A DNA stretch of 30,280 bases from an uncultured Elusimicrobia bacterium (lineage in GTDB: Bacteria; Elusimicrobiota; Endomicrobiia; Endomicrobiales; Endomicrobiaceae): NCBI GenBank assembly GCA_937916125.1, contig CALGGE010000085.1, positions 1-30,280 of the forward strand. Direction: 5' to 3'. Both the position numbers and the translations under genes were made by a program. This document shows positions 16,222 through 24,636 of this stretch, piece after piece. The first letter of the stretch is position 1, and the number at the start of each line of letters is the position of its first letter. Under the pieces are notes generated by a model. It was not told the DNA's origin. It did no database searches and saw only the letters and a list, made by a program, of their open reading frames with translations.

Positions 16222-19200
16222 ATGGCAGCGGAATTCGTACATTTACATAATCATACGGAATATTCGTTATTGGACGGTTTAACCAAACTTACAAAAAAGG
16301 GTAAACCGTTGGAACTTTTTAATATTATAGGAAAGCAATATCAAATGCCGGCACTTGCAATTACCGACCACGGCAATATGTACGGTGCAATGGAATTTTA
16401 TTGGGCTTGTCTTGATAGCGGTATCAAACCCATTATAGGTTGCGAAGTTTATGTCGCCAAGAAAAGCAGATTTGATAAAGATAAAGAAACGGGCGGTTAT
16501 CATCATTTAATACTTCTTGCAAAAGATAATGAGGGCTACAGAAATCTTTCTTATCTTGTCAGTGCAGGATTTACGGAAGGTTTTTATTACAAACCGAGAG
16601 TAGATAAAGAACTGCTCGAAAAATATTCAAAAGGGCTTGTCTGTTCTTCTGCCTGTTTGGCAGGGGAAATTCCGTCGCTTCTTGCAAGCGGTAATAAGAA
16701 AGAAGCAAAAAAAGCCGCAATGTGGTATCAGGATGTTTTCGGTAAAGGAAATTACTATATTGAAATTATGGATAACGGACTTCCCGAACAGAAAGCATTG
16801 ATAGCACCTCTTTTGGAACTTTCCAAAGAAACGGGCATACCTTTGGTTGCAACAAACGATTGTCACTATTTGAAGCAGGAAGATGCTTATTATCACGATA
16901 TTTTGTTGTGTATAAATACGCAAAAAAGTATTAACGATCCCGACAGAATGAGAATGGGGTCGGATCTTTTTTATTATCGTTCTCCGGAAGATATGATAAA
17001 AACTTTTTCTTATGTTCCGGAAGCAATAAAAAATACTCTTGTTATTGCCGAAATGGTGGATGTAAAAATAAGAAAAGGCAACGGAGATTTACTGCCGAAT
17101 TTTGAAGTTCCCGAAGGGTTTACGTCGCAAACATATTTGGAACATTTATGTCGCGAAGGATTGAAAAGAAGATATCCCGTTATAGAAAAGAAGCATACCG
17201 ACAGGCTTGAATATGAACTTTCCGTTATTAAGAAAATGGGTTTTGCATCATACTTTTTAATTGTGTGGGACTTTATAAAATATTCCAAAGATCACGGTAT
17301 TCCCGTCGGTCCGGGAAGAGGTTCCGGAGCAGGTTCGATTGTTACATATACATTGGGAATTACCGATATTTGCCCGTTGAAATATGATTTGCTTTTTGAA
17401 AGATTTTTAAATCCCGAAAGAGTTTCAATGCCTGATCTCGATATCGATTTTGCGGATTTCGGGAGAGAGCAGGTTATTGATTACGTAAGAAACAAATACG
17501 GGCAGAACAATTGTGCACAGATTATTACTTTCGGTGCTATGGAAGCAAAGATGGTAGTAAAAGATGTCGGCAGGGTTTTGGGATTTACTCCGGCAGAAAC
17601 ACAGAAAATTGCAAATGCGATTCCTGCCAAATCTTCTATTCCCGATGCTATGGTTGAATCGAAAGATTTGCAGGATATAATAAAGAAAGATCCTCGAGTT
17701 GCGGATTTAATTAAAATTTCGGCAAAACTTGAAGGAACAAAAAGACACACAGGTGTTCATGCTGCAGGTTTGATTGTTGCACCCGAAGATGTCCGTCATT
17801 TTTCGCCTCTTGCAATCGGTAAGAAAAATGTGGTAACTACACAATATGATGGTAGAATTTTACCTGATTTGGGGCTTTTAAAGGTTGATTTTTTAGGATT
17901 ACAAAACTTAACAATCATAAATGAAGCAATAAAACTTATAAAAAAGAAAGAACCTGATTTTGATATAGAAAAGATTTCTCTCGAAGACGAAAAAACATTT
18001 AACCTTTTGCAGGAAGCAAAAACTTTCGGTATCTTTCAGCTGGAATCCGAAGGCATGAAAGATCTTGTCAGAAGAATGAAACCCGGCAATATTGACGATA
18101 TTACGGCATTAAATGCTCTTTATCGTCCCGGTCCTATCGGTGCCGGAATGCTTGATGTTTTTGTGGACTGTAAACACGGAAGAAGAAAAGTTGTTTATGA
18201 CCATCCTTTACAGGAACCGATACTCAGAAACACTTACGGCGTTATTCTGTATCAGGAACAGGTTATGCAAATGGCTATGGCGATAGGCGGTTTTACGGCA
18301 GGGCAGGCCGACGGATTAAGAAAAGCCATGGGTAAAAAACTTATAGATAAAATGCAGGCTGCCAGAGAAAAATTTGTAGAGGGTGGCAGAGCCAAAGGTA
18401 TTGACCCGTCAATAACAAATAAAATTTATGATAATATGGTAACATTTGCCGGTTACGGTTTTAATAAATCCCATTCTGCTGCCTATGCTTATGTTACATA
18501 CAGAACGGCATATTTAAAGGCTCATTATACACTTGAATATATGACCGCATGTATGAATAACGAACTTGGCAACTCGGCAAAATCCGGCGAAGTAAAAAAA
18601 CTTATCGAATATATTGAAGATGTTAAAAATTTCGGTATAAAAACACTTCCTCCCGATATAAGATATTCAAAAGAGGAATTTTCCGTTGAGGGAAAAAATA
18701 TCAGGTTCGGACTTTTGGGCGTAAAAAATGTCGGTGAAGGTGCTGCGGAAAATATAGTTAAAGCAAGAGAAGAAAAAGGAAATTTTGAATCTTTTGAAGA
18801 TTTTCTCGATAAGATAGATTTATCTGCCGTAAACAGAAGAGCAATTGAGTGTCTCTGTAAAGCCGGATTATTTGACTGTTTCGGTAAAAACAAATTGGAA
18901 GTTCGGGCAAAAATTCTTGACGATTTGGATGGAACTTTGCAGAAAACCATAAAATCCAAAAAAGAAAAAGATGATAATCAGGGTTTTCTTTTTGATGCGG
19001 GGGAAATGTCGGTTGCAAGCGTAAACGTTATGGATAAGAAAACGCCGCCTCTTGACGAAAATCAGGCACTTGAATACGAAAAAGAAGTTCTTGATTTTTA
19101 TCTTTCGGGGCATCCTCTTGAAAAATATAAAAGAGATATGATTGCATTTTCAATGTACAGCATGGATAAAGTTCCCGTCCCGCCGGAAGGAACGGATTTT

Positions 19201-19728
19201 ACTACGGCAAAAATCATAAGAGTTGCAGGTATGGTAACTTTTGTTAAAAATCTCGTAACCAAAAACGATAAAACCAAAACTTATGCAACTTTCCGTGTTG
19301 AAGATATGACGGGTTATTTGGAATGTATAATGTTCCACAAAACTTACGAAAGATTTGCGGAAAAACTTCAGGAAAAAGCAATTGTTGTCGTTAAGGGGAA
19401 ACTTTTAAGCGGTAAAGATAAACCGAAACTTGCCGTTGAAGAATTTTATTCCATCGACGAAGCAAAACAAAAGTTTCCGCCTTTCTTAGGCTCTTTAAGA
19501 ATACAGATTTCAGCCGTTGCACTTGATGACGATATGTCCGAAAGAATTATAAGTGTCGTATCGAAATATCCGGGGAAATCAAAAGTTTATTTGGATATAA
19601 AAGATTATAAAACCGACGACTATTCGATTGAAACCGAATATACCGTAAAATATACCGACGAATGTATAAAGGAATTGGAAGATATTACCGGAAAAGGTAC
19701 TGTAACGTTGCAGTATAAGAATATATGA
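16222..19728 (+). CDS. dnaE: DNA polymerase III alpha subunit
   Basis: A 1168-aa replicative polymerase of the DnaE class. The N-terminal PHP domain keeps metal-ligand type residues (H9, H11, D49-H50, H94-H95, D213, H215). The catalytic palm carries PDLDIDF (D405, D407) and KVDFLG (D556), the positions of the three E. coli catalytic aspartates. GFNKSHSAAYAYVTYRTAYL marks the fingers region. An OB-type nucleic-acid domain near residues 995-1080 (IRVAGMVTFV...) and a short C-terminal tau-binding region complete the protein. The length is normal. The ATG has CGGAG upstream, and the stop overlaps the next gene by 4 nt (ATGA). Confidence 0.98.
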   Translation: MAAEFVHLHNHTEYSLLDGLTKLTKKGKPLELFNIIGKQYQMPALAITDHGNMYGAMEFYWACLDSGIKPIIGCEVYVAKKSRFDKDKETGGYHHLILLAKDNEGYRNLSYLVSAGFTEGFYYKPRVDKELLEKYSKGLVCSSACLAGEIPSLLASGNKKEAKKAAMWYQDVFGKGNYYIEIMDNGLPEQKALIAPLLELSKETGIPLVATNDCHYLKQEDAYYHDILLCINTQKSINDPDRMRMGSDLFYYRSPEDMIKTFSYVPEAIKNTLVIAEMVDVKIRKGNGDLLPNFEVPEGFTSQTYLEHLCREGLKRRYPVIEKKHTDRLEYELSVIKKMGFASYFLIVWDFIKYSKDHGIPVGPGRGSGAGSIVTYTLGITDICPLKYDLLFERFLNPERVSMPDLDIDFADFGREQVIDYVRNKYGQNNCAQIITFGAMEAKMVVKDVGRVLGFTPAETQKIANAIPAKSSIPDAMVESKDLQDIIKKDPRVADLIKISAKLEGTKRHTGVHAAGLIVAPEDVRHFSPLAIGKKNVVTTQYDGRILPDLGLLKVDFLGLQNLTIINEAIKLIKKKEPDFDIEKISLEDEKTFNLLQEAKTFGIFQLESEGMKDLVRRMKPGNIDDITALNALYRPGPIGAGMLDVFVDCKHGRRKVVYDHPLQEPILRNTYGVILYQEQVMQMAMAIGGFTAGQADGLRKAMGKKLIDKMQAAREKFVEGGRAKGIDPSITNKIYDNMVTFAGYGFNKSHSAAYAYVTYRTAYLKAHYTLEYMTACMNNELGNSAKSGEVKKLIEYIEDVKNFGIKTLPPDIRYSKEEFSVEGKNIRFGLLGVKNVGEGAAENIVKAREEKGNFESFEDFLDKIDLSAVNRRAIECLCKAGLFDCFGKNKLEVRAKILDDLDGTLQKTIKSKKEKDDNQGFLFDAGEMSVASVNVMDKKTPPLDENQALEYEKEVLDFYLSGHPLEKYKRDMIAFSMYSMDKVPVPPEGTDFTTAKIIRVAGMVTFVKNLVTKNDKTKTYATFRVEDMTGYLECIMFHKTYERFAEKLQEKAIVVVKGKLLSGKDKPKLAVEEFYSIDEAKQKFPPFLGSLRIQISAVALDDDMSERIISVVSKYPGKSKVYLDIKDYKTDDYSIETEYTVKYTDECIKELEDITGKGTVTLQYKNI

Positions 19729-20417
19729 TAAAAATAGAATTTGTCGAAATACCGAATATTAAGCAGAAACCGCAGACGAGGGAAGAACTTTTTTCGGTGT
19801 GGAATAACATTGCCAAACATCCGATAGAAAAAAGAGTACGACATTATTTAAATGTTTTTAAAAACGGAACGGATGAAGATATTTTCGGCGAGTTGGCTTT
19901 CTGTATTTTTACGCCTCAGTCAAAAGCTCTTTCCTGTTGGAAAGCCGTAAATGTTTTGGATGAAAAAAAACTCCTTGTCAAAGGAACTTGCGAGGAAATA
20001 TCCGAAAGTATAACGGGTGTTCGTTTTCAGAACAACAAAGCAAAGTTTCTCGTGCAGGCAAGAGAAAAGTTTTTATCAAACGGTAAAATAAAAATTAAAG
20101 ATTTTTTGAAATCTTTTAAAAATTCCCGCGATTTAAGAAACTGGATTATTAAAAATATAAAAGGTATCGGCTGCAAGGAAGCCGGACACTTTTTAAGAAA
20201 TACGGGACTTGGGCTTGATTTGGCAATTTTGGACAGGCATATTTTAAGAAATTTAAAATTTTATAATGCCATTGATGATATTCCCGAAACTTTAACCGCG
20301 AAAATATATTCGGATATCGAACAAAAAATGATAAAATTTTGCAATGATATAAAAATTCCCATGTCGCATACGGATTTACTTTTTTGGGCTATGCAGACCG
20401 GCGGAATTTTTAAATAA
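19725..20417 (+). CDS. ogg: 8-oxoguanine DNA glycosylase/AP lyase, Ogg2 (archaeal-type) family
   Basis: A 230-aa helix-hairpin-helix glycosylase that removes 8-oxoguanine and nicks the abasic site. The HhH motif IKGIGCKEAGHFLRN contains the catalytic lysine (K151), and the downstream LAILDRHILRNL contains the catalytic aspartate (D170). These and the overall length fit the short Ogg2 family typical of archaea and some bacteria, not the longer eukaryotic-type Ogg1. The gene starts inside the dnaE stop codon (ATGA overlap), so the two are translationally coupled. A hairpin plus T-run follows it. Confidence 0.9.
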   Translation: MIKIEFVEIPNIKQKPQTREELFSVWNNIAKHPIEKRVRHYLNVFKNGTDEDIFGELAFCIFTPQSKALSCWKAVNVLDEKKLLVKGTCEEISESITGVRFQNNKAKFLVQAREKFLSNGKIKIKDFLKSFKNSRDLRNWIIKNIKGIGCKEAGHFLRNTGLGLDLAILDRHILRNLKFYNAIDDIPETLTAKIYSDIEQKMIKFCNDIKIPMSHTDLLFWAMQTGGIFK

Positions 20418-20459
20418 AATACGGAAGATTTAAAAACTTTGTATTTTTTTTATTTTTTT
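20416..20459 (+). terminator. Intrinsic terminator after ogg
   Basis: AAAATAC (20416-20422) pairs with GTATTTT (20441-20447), with further inner G-U and A-T pairs, and is followed by a long T-run. It starts at the ogg stop codon. Confidence 0.65.
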
Positions 20460-20466
20460 GTATAAT
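20439..20466 (+). promoter_or_regulatory. Promoter for gpmA
   Basis: TATAAT at 20461-20466 with a poor -35 (TTGTAT at 20439-20444, 16-nt spacer). It overlaps the T-run of the preceding terminator and lies about 45 bp before the start codon. Confidence 0.55.
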
Positions 20467-20510
20467 ACAGACTATTAATTTTATCAAAATATAAATAACA
20501 GGAGAGTAGT

Positions 20511-21260
20511 ATGGCTTACAAGTTAGTGTTAATCAGACACGGTGAAAGTGTTTGGAACAAAGAAAACAAATTTACCGGTTGGACTGATGTTGATTTATCC
20601 GAAAAAGGCGTTCAGGAAGCAATAAAAGCCGGACAGGATTTAAAGAAAGAAGGTTTTTCTTTTGATTTGGCATATACTTCCGTTTTGAAAAGAGCCATTA
20701 AAACATTGAATAATGTTTTGGAACAGATGGATTTGTTATGGATTCCGGTAGAAAAATCATGGAAACTTAACGAAAGACATTACGGTTCTTTGCAGGGTTT
20801 GAATAAGTCCGAAACGGCAGCGAAATTCGGTGAAGCACAGGTGAAAATTTGGAGAAGAAGTTACGATACTCCGCCCGAACCGCTTACGGAAGACGATGAA
20901 AGATATGCCGGAAAAGATGCAAGATACAAAAATTTGGACAAAAAAGAAATTCCTTTAACGGAATGTTTAAAAGATACCGTTGCCAGAGTTGTTCCTTTCT
21001 GGGAAAATGAAATTGCACCCAAAGTTAAACAGGGTAAAAATATTATCATTGCCGCACACGGCAACAGCCTTAGAGCTTTGGTAAAATATCTCGACAGCAT
21101 AAGCGATGAAAATATTGTCAATTTAAATATTCCTACGGCTATGCCTTTGGTTTATGAACTTGATGATAATTTGAAACCGATTAAGAGTTATTATGTCGGA
21201 GATCCGGAAGCCGTTAAGAAAGCGATGGAAGCGGTTGCCAATCAGGGCAAAAGCAAGTAG
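20511..21260 (+). CDS. gpmA: 2,3-bisphosphoglycerate-dependent phosphoglycerate mutase
   Basis: A 249-aa glycolytic enzyme that interconverts 3- and 2-phosphoglycerate. The phosphohistidine motif LIRHGESVWN (H10), FTGWTDVDLSEKG, the LNERHYGSLQGLNK segment and the second catalytic histidine in AAHGNSLRALVKYL are all present. The length and the long loop after the central DDERYAGK region fit the dimeric/tetrameric cofactor-dependent class. The ATG has GGAGAG upstream. It appears to be transcribed alone from its own promoter. Confidence 0.97.
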   Translation: MAYKLVLIRHGESVWNKENKFTGWTDVDLSEKGVQEAIKAGQDLKKEGFSFDLAYTSVLKRAIKTLNNVLEQMDLLWIPVEKSWKLNERHYGSLQGLNKSETAAKFGEAQVKIWRRSYDTPPEPLTEDDERYAGKDARYKNLDKKEIPLTECLKDTVARVVPFWENEIAPKVKQGKNIIIAAHGNSLRALVKYLDSISDENIVNLNIPTAMPLVYELDDNLKPIKSYYVGDPEAVKKAMEAVANQGKSK

Positions 21261-21339
21261 AGTAAAAAATCGACCTTTTGATTTCTTATATGTCGGTATA
21301 TTTAGTTGAGCGGTTAAATTGTTTCATAAGGAGATTGTC

Positions 21340-21897
21340 ATGAGAAAGAATTTTGGACAGCAGACTTGGCTTTATCCCATGCCGGTATTGATAGTGGCGG
21401 CTTACGACGAAAACGGCAATGCAAATGCAATGAATGCGGCTTGGGGCGGTATATATGATACCAATAAAATAATAATTTGCCTTGACGAAAGCCATAAAAC
21501 CACTAAAAATATTAAAGCAACACAGGCATTTACCGTCAGTATTGCCGATGCCGCACATGTAACGGAGTGCGATTATTTGGGAATAGCATCCGGAAATAAA
21601 ATTTCTGACAAACTTGAAAAAGCCGGCTTCAGTACGGAAAAAAGTTCTTTTGTCAATGCTCCGATAATAAAAGAACTTCCCATGACACTTGAATGCAAGC
21701 TGATAAAGTTTGACGATAACGGGAATATTATTGCCGAAATAGTTAATGTGAGTGCCGATGAAAAGGTATTAAACGAACAGGGAACCGTTGATCCGGAGAA
21801 ACTGCAGGCTATCAGTTATGACAGTGTGCAACATTATTATTTAAAGGTTTCGCAAATTGTCGGAAAAGCTTTTTCAGACGGCAAGAAAATACTATAG
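21340..21897 (+). CDS. Flavin reductase-like domain protein
   Basis: A 185-aa protein with the FMN-binding split-barrel fold of the flavin reductase family. The N-terminal WLYPMPVLIVAAYDENGNAN and MNAAWGGIYDTNKIIICL segments, and a later SHKTTKNIKATQAFTVSIAD region, contact FMN in relatives. It may reduce flavin or another substrate with NAD(P)H in the cytoplasm; no partner gene is adjacent. The start is the ATG at 21340, which has AAGGAG six bases upstream; an upstream non-ATG start adding seven residues is less likely. It lies 79 bp after gpmA, with no strong promoter visible between them. Confidence 0.88.
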   Translation: MRKNFGQQTWLYPMPVLIVAAYDENGNANAMNAAWGGIYDTNKIIICLDESHKTTKNIKATQAFTVSIADAAHVTECDYLGIASGNKISDKLEKAGFSTEKSSFVNAPIIKELPMTLECKLIKFDDNGNIIAEIVNVSADEKVLNEQGTVDPEKLQAISYDSVQHYYLKVSQIVGKAFSDGKKIL

Positions 21898-21920
21898 GTG
21901 AAATTTGCCTTGCATTTTTC

Positions 21921-21949
21921 TTGACAAATTAAATGGTTTTTATTATAAT
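21921..21949 (+). promoter_or_regulatory. Perfect consensus promoter of the infC operon
   Basis: TTGACA (21921-21926), 17-nt spacer, TATAAT (21944-21949). Both elements and the spacing are consensus. Transcription should start near 21956, giving a leader of about 180 nt. Confidence 0.9.
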
Positions 21950-21955
21950 AAACCG

Positions 21956-22136
21956 ATTTTAGAAGTAAAAAAATAAAGAAGTCGTCCCGACTCACCTTCA
22001 CCTGTCGTATAAGGGAAAAGGTTACGGTTTTAAAATATACTTAACTTATTACTGTTAATTATTTTATTATGGGACGGTGTATCTTTAGGCCGTTCTATTT
22101 TTATTTTGTGCAGGTATAACCTGCGGGGAGGATAGT
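21956..22136 (+). promoter_or_regulatory. infC leader: candidate transcription attenuator
   Basis: GGGACGG (22071-22077) can pair with CCGTTCT (22090-22096) and is followed by ATTTTTATTTT, an intrinsic terminator. The same GGGACG (22071-22076) can instead pair with CGTCCC (21983-21988), extended by two G-U pairs, which would break the terminator. A further short pair, ACCTT/AAGGT (21994-21998 with 22018-22022), lies inside the long arm. A separate hairpin, GCAGGT-ATA-ACCTGC (22110-22124), abuts the Shine-Dalgarno. In Bacillus subtilis the same operon is controlled by L20 through leader attenuation. Control by L20 here is inferred, not shown. Confidence 0.65.
22071..22108 (+). terminator. Leader terminator hairpin in front of infC
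   Basis: A 7-bp stem (including two G-U pairs) with a 12-nt loop and a T-rich tail. It lies upstream of the coding region and is therefore regulatory rather than an operon end. Confidence 0.6.
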
Positions 22137-22658
22137 ATAGATATAAGAAGATATCGTACTAATCAGTACATAAGAGTTCCTGAAGTAAGACTTATTGACG
22201 AAAAAGGCGAGCAGGTTGGTGTAGTACCTACGGCCGAAGCTTTAAAAAGAGCAAGGATTGCAGGGTTGGATTTGATAGAAATATCACCGCAGGCAAAACC
22301 GCCTGTATGCAAAATTATAGATTATTCAAAGTTTCGCTATGACTTATCCAAAAAGGAAAAAGAGTCAAGGAAGAAACAAAAAAATGTGCAAGTAAAAGAA
22401 GTGAGATTAAGAACAAGAATAGCCGAAAATGATTTTAACGTTAAGCTTAATAAAATAAGAGAATTTCTTGAAGACGGGAACAAAGTACAGATAACCGTTA
22501 TGTTTTCCGGAAGAGAAATGCAGCATAAGGATTTAGGTTTGGCGGTACTTGAAAAAGTAAAAGAACAGGTTGCGGATATAGCTTCCGTCGAGGGGAAACT
22601 TTCCTCTATGGGGACAAGATCATTTGCAACATTATCACCTAAAAAAACAAAAAAATAA
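22137..22658 (+). CDS. infC: Translation initiation factor IF-3, start at AUA
   Basis: A 173-aa IF-3 that binds the 30S subunit, checks the start codon and blocks premature 50S joining. The N-domain (IRVPEVRLIDEKGEQVGVVP), the linker, and the C-domain (VQVKEVRLR, HKDLGLAVLEKV) are complete. The conserved N-domain begins well upstream of the first in-frame TTG (22266), and no ATG, GTG or TTG is available there. The frame opens with ATA at 22137, five bases after GGGGAGG, giving a start of (I)DIRRYRTNQYIRVPEV; a second ATA at 22143 is less well spaced. Rare AUU/AUC/AUA starts are a known self-regulation device of infC genes. rpmI follows after 32 bp. Confidence 0.92.
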   Translation: MDIRRYRTNQYIRVPEVRLIDEKGEQVGVVPTAEALKRARIAGLDLIEISPQAKPPVCKIIDYSKFRYDLSKKEKESRKKQKNVQVKEVRLRTRIAENDFNVKLNKIREFLEDGNKVQITVMFSGREMQHKDLGLAVLEKVKEQVADIASVEGKLSSMGTRSFATLSPKKTKK

Positions 22659-22690
22659 ATATATAAATATTTAATGGAGGAATATCAATT

Positions 22691-22891
22691 ATGCCTAAAA
22701 TGAAAACTCATACAGGTGCCAAAAAAAGATTCAGATCTACCGGCACAGGTAAATTGAAGTTTAAAAAACCGGGTGCAAGACACTTATTAACCGGAACGGC
22801 ACCCAAGAAAACAAGAAGTTTAAGAAAATCCGGAATAGTAAACGATACGGATATGTCGAGAATGATTAAGTTTATGCCGTATTCAAAATAA
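22691..22891 (+). CDS. rpmI: 50S ribosomal protein L35
   Basis: A 66-aa basic protein with the L35 hallmarks: PKMKTHTGAKKRFR at the start, the GARHLLTG motif, and the C-terminal MIKFMPYSK. The ATG is preceded by GGAGGA. It sits in the conserved infC-rpmI-rplT order. Confidence 0.97.
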   Translation: MPKMKTHTGAKKRFRSTGTGKLKFKKPGARHLLTGTAPKKTRSLRKSGIVNDTDMSRMIKFMPYSK

Positions 22892-22929
22892 TTAAGAAGT
22901 ATTTGCGAAATTTTTAAGGAGATTTACCA

Positions 22930-23277
22930 ATGAGAGCAAAAAGTGTAGTTTATACAAGACAGAGAAAGAAAAAAACTTTCAGACTTGCCAAAGGATATTA
23001 TGCAACAAAGAAAAACCGCTGGAGAATGGTAATTCAGCAGGTTGAAAAATCTTTGGTATATGCATATAATGACAGAAAAGACAGGAAAGGAACATTCAGA
23101 AGAATGTGGATAGTCCGTCTTAATGCCGCAGTAAGAGAAGAAGGTTTATCTTACAACAGATTTATTCACGGTTTGAAAAAAGCCAATGTTATTTTGGATA
23201 GAAAAATGCTTGCCGAAATTGCGGTTACGGATACGGCAACATTTAAACAATTGGTAGAAATAGCTAAAGCTGCATAA
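22930..23277 (+). CDS. rplT: 50S ribosomal protein L20
   Basis: A 115-aa 23S-binding assembly protein. The basic N-terminal extension (residues 1-55) and the globular domain with RDRKGTFRRMWI-like (here DRKGTFRRMWIVRLNAAVRE) and YNRFIHGLKKANV segments match L20 exactly in length and order. In other bacteria L20 also represses its own operon by binding an rRNA mimic, so it is the natural candidate ligand for the infC leader. Start ATG with AAGGAG. Only 8 bp separate it from ktrB. Confidence 0.97.
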   Translation: MRAKSVVYTRQRKKKTFRLAKGYYATKKNRWRMVIQQVEKSLVYAYNDRKDRKGTFRRMWIVRLNAAVREEGLSYNRFIHGLKKANVILDRKMLAEIAVTDTATFKQLVEIAKAA

Positions 23278-23285
23278 GATTCCTT

Positions 23286-24602
23286 ATGAATTCTTCTCCG
23301 ATTAAAACTATAATACTGTTTTTTACAGCACTTATATGTTTGGGGACGTTTTTACTGTGTCTGCCCGTTGCTTTGCAGGACGGTGCCGAATTTTCGGTAC
23401 TGACTGCTTTGTTTACGGCAACATCGGCGGTTTGTGTTACCGGATTATCCGTTGTAAGCGTGGGTACGCATTTTACCGAATTCGGTCAAATAGTTATATT
23501 ATGTTTATTGCAAATCGGCGGTTTGGGGTACATGTTGGTTTCTACGGGGTTAGGCGTAATCTTCGGGAAGCTTGCGCTCAAAGACAGAAAAATAATGCAG
23601 GACTTGTTTGATATCAGTTCTTTTAATGATTTATTTAAACTGCTGAAAAAAGCGGTTTTAATAGTTTTAGGTATAGAGCTTATAGGTGCAGCCGTTATGA
23701 CTGTAGGCTTTGCAAAAATTTTCCCGTTGGGAACATCAATATATTACGGGATATTTCATTCCGTATCTGCTTTTTGTAACGGAGGTTTTAGTCCTTTTAC
23801 AAACAGCCTTGAAAGTTTTGCAACAAGTCCAACCATACTCTATACGGTAGTTGCTCTTGTAGTTCTCGGAAGCTTGGGCTTTTTTGTTTTGGTAGATATT
23901 ATTGATAATATCAGAGGGGAAAATATCCGCCTTACGTTTCATTCCAAAATTATTTTACAGATGACTTTAATTTTGGTAATATTCGGTGTGATAGCTTTCT
24001 GTGCGGGAGAGTTTTTTACTCTTGTGAATCAAAATCCGCTCGGTTACGTAATTAACAATTCCGTATTTCAGGCGATAAGTTCGAGAACCGCAGGTTTCAA
24101 TTCCCTTCCCATGGCAAATATAACCACGTTTACGGCATTTGCCATAATAATGCTGATGTTTATCGGTGGCGGTCCGGGAAGTACTGCCGGCGGTATTAAA
24201 ATTACAACTTTAGCATTGGTCTTTGTTTTTATAAAGAGCGTTTTAAGAGGCGACGAATATTATACGCTCGGCAAGAAAAATCTTGATATTGATATCGTCA
24301 GAAAAGCTCTTCTTGTTTTTATAATGATGACCGTTCTTATGACATTTTTTATTCTTTTGATGCTTTATGTCGAACCGGATATCGAACCGCTGAAAATTAT
24401 ATTTGAATGTGTTTCCGGATTTTGTACGGTAGGGCTTTCTTTGGGGATAACGCCGGAACTGTCATCAGCGGGAAAAATGCTGTTGATAGCGGCAATGTTT
24501 GTGGGAAGAATAGGTGCAATAACGATATTAATTTATATGCTCAGCAGGAAAAATATTCCCAACGGTATAAAATACCCGGACGATAAGATATTGATAGGAT
24601 AG
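23286..24602 (+). CDS. ktrB: Potassium uptake channel subunit, Ktr/Trk type
   Basis: A 438-aa membrane protein of the TrkH/KtrB/HKT family. Four membrane-pore-membrane repeats are visible through their filter loops: AVCVTGLSV (G53), AFCNGGFSP, SRTAGFNSL and GFCTVGLSLG. The length favours KtrB over the longer TrkH. It pairs with KtrA, encoded next. The ATG at 23286 has no recognisable Shine-Dalgarno and lies 8 bp after the rplT stop, so re-initiation by ribosomes finishing rplT is plausible. Finding it in the infC-pheT operon is unusual. Confidence 0.93.
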   Translation: MNSSPIKTIILFFTALICLGTFLLCLPVALQDGAEFSVLTALFTATSAVCVTGLSVVSVGTHFTEFGQIVILCLLQIGGLGYMLVSTGLGVIFGKLALKDRKIMQDLFDISSFNDLFKLLKKAVLIVLGIELIGAAVMTVGFAKIFPLGTSIYYGIFHSVSAFCNGGFSPFTNSLESFATSPTILYTVVALVVLGSLGFFVLVDIIDNIRGENIRLTFHSKIILQMTLILVIFGVIAFCAGEFFTLVNQNPLGYVINNSVFQAISSRTAGFNSLPMANITTFTAFAIIMLMFIGGGPGSTAGGIKITTLALVFVFIKSVLRGDEYYTLGKKNLDIDIVRKALLVFIMMTVLMTFFILLMLYVEPDIEPLKIIFECVSGFCTVGLSLGITPELSSAGKMLLIAAMFVGRIGAITILIYMLSRKNIPNGIKYPDDKILIG

Positions 24603-24605
24603 CTG

Positions 24606-24624
24606 AAATTCGCAAAGCGAATTT
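24606..24624 (+). promoter_or_regulatory. Perfect 8-bp hairpin between ktrB and ktrA
   Basis: AAATTCGC (24606-24613), loop AAA, GCGAATTT (24617-24624), ending a few bases before the AGGAGG of ktrA. The following T-run is very short, so it is more likely an RNA-stability or translation-control element than a full terminator. Confidence 0.5.
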
Positions 24625-24636
24625 TTAGGAGGCAAT

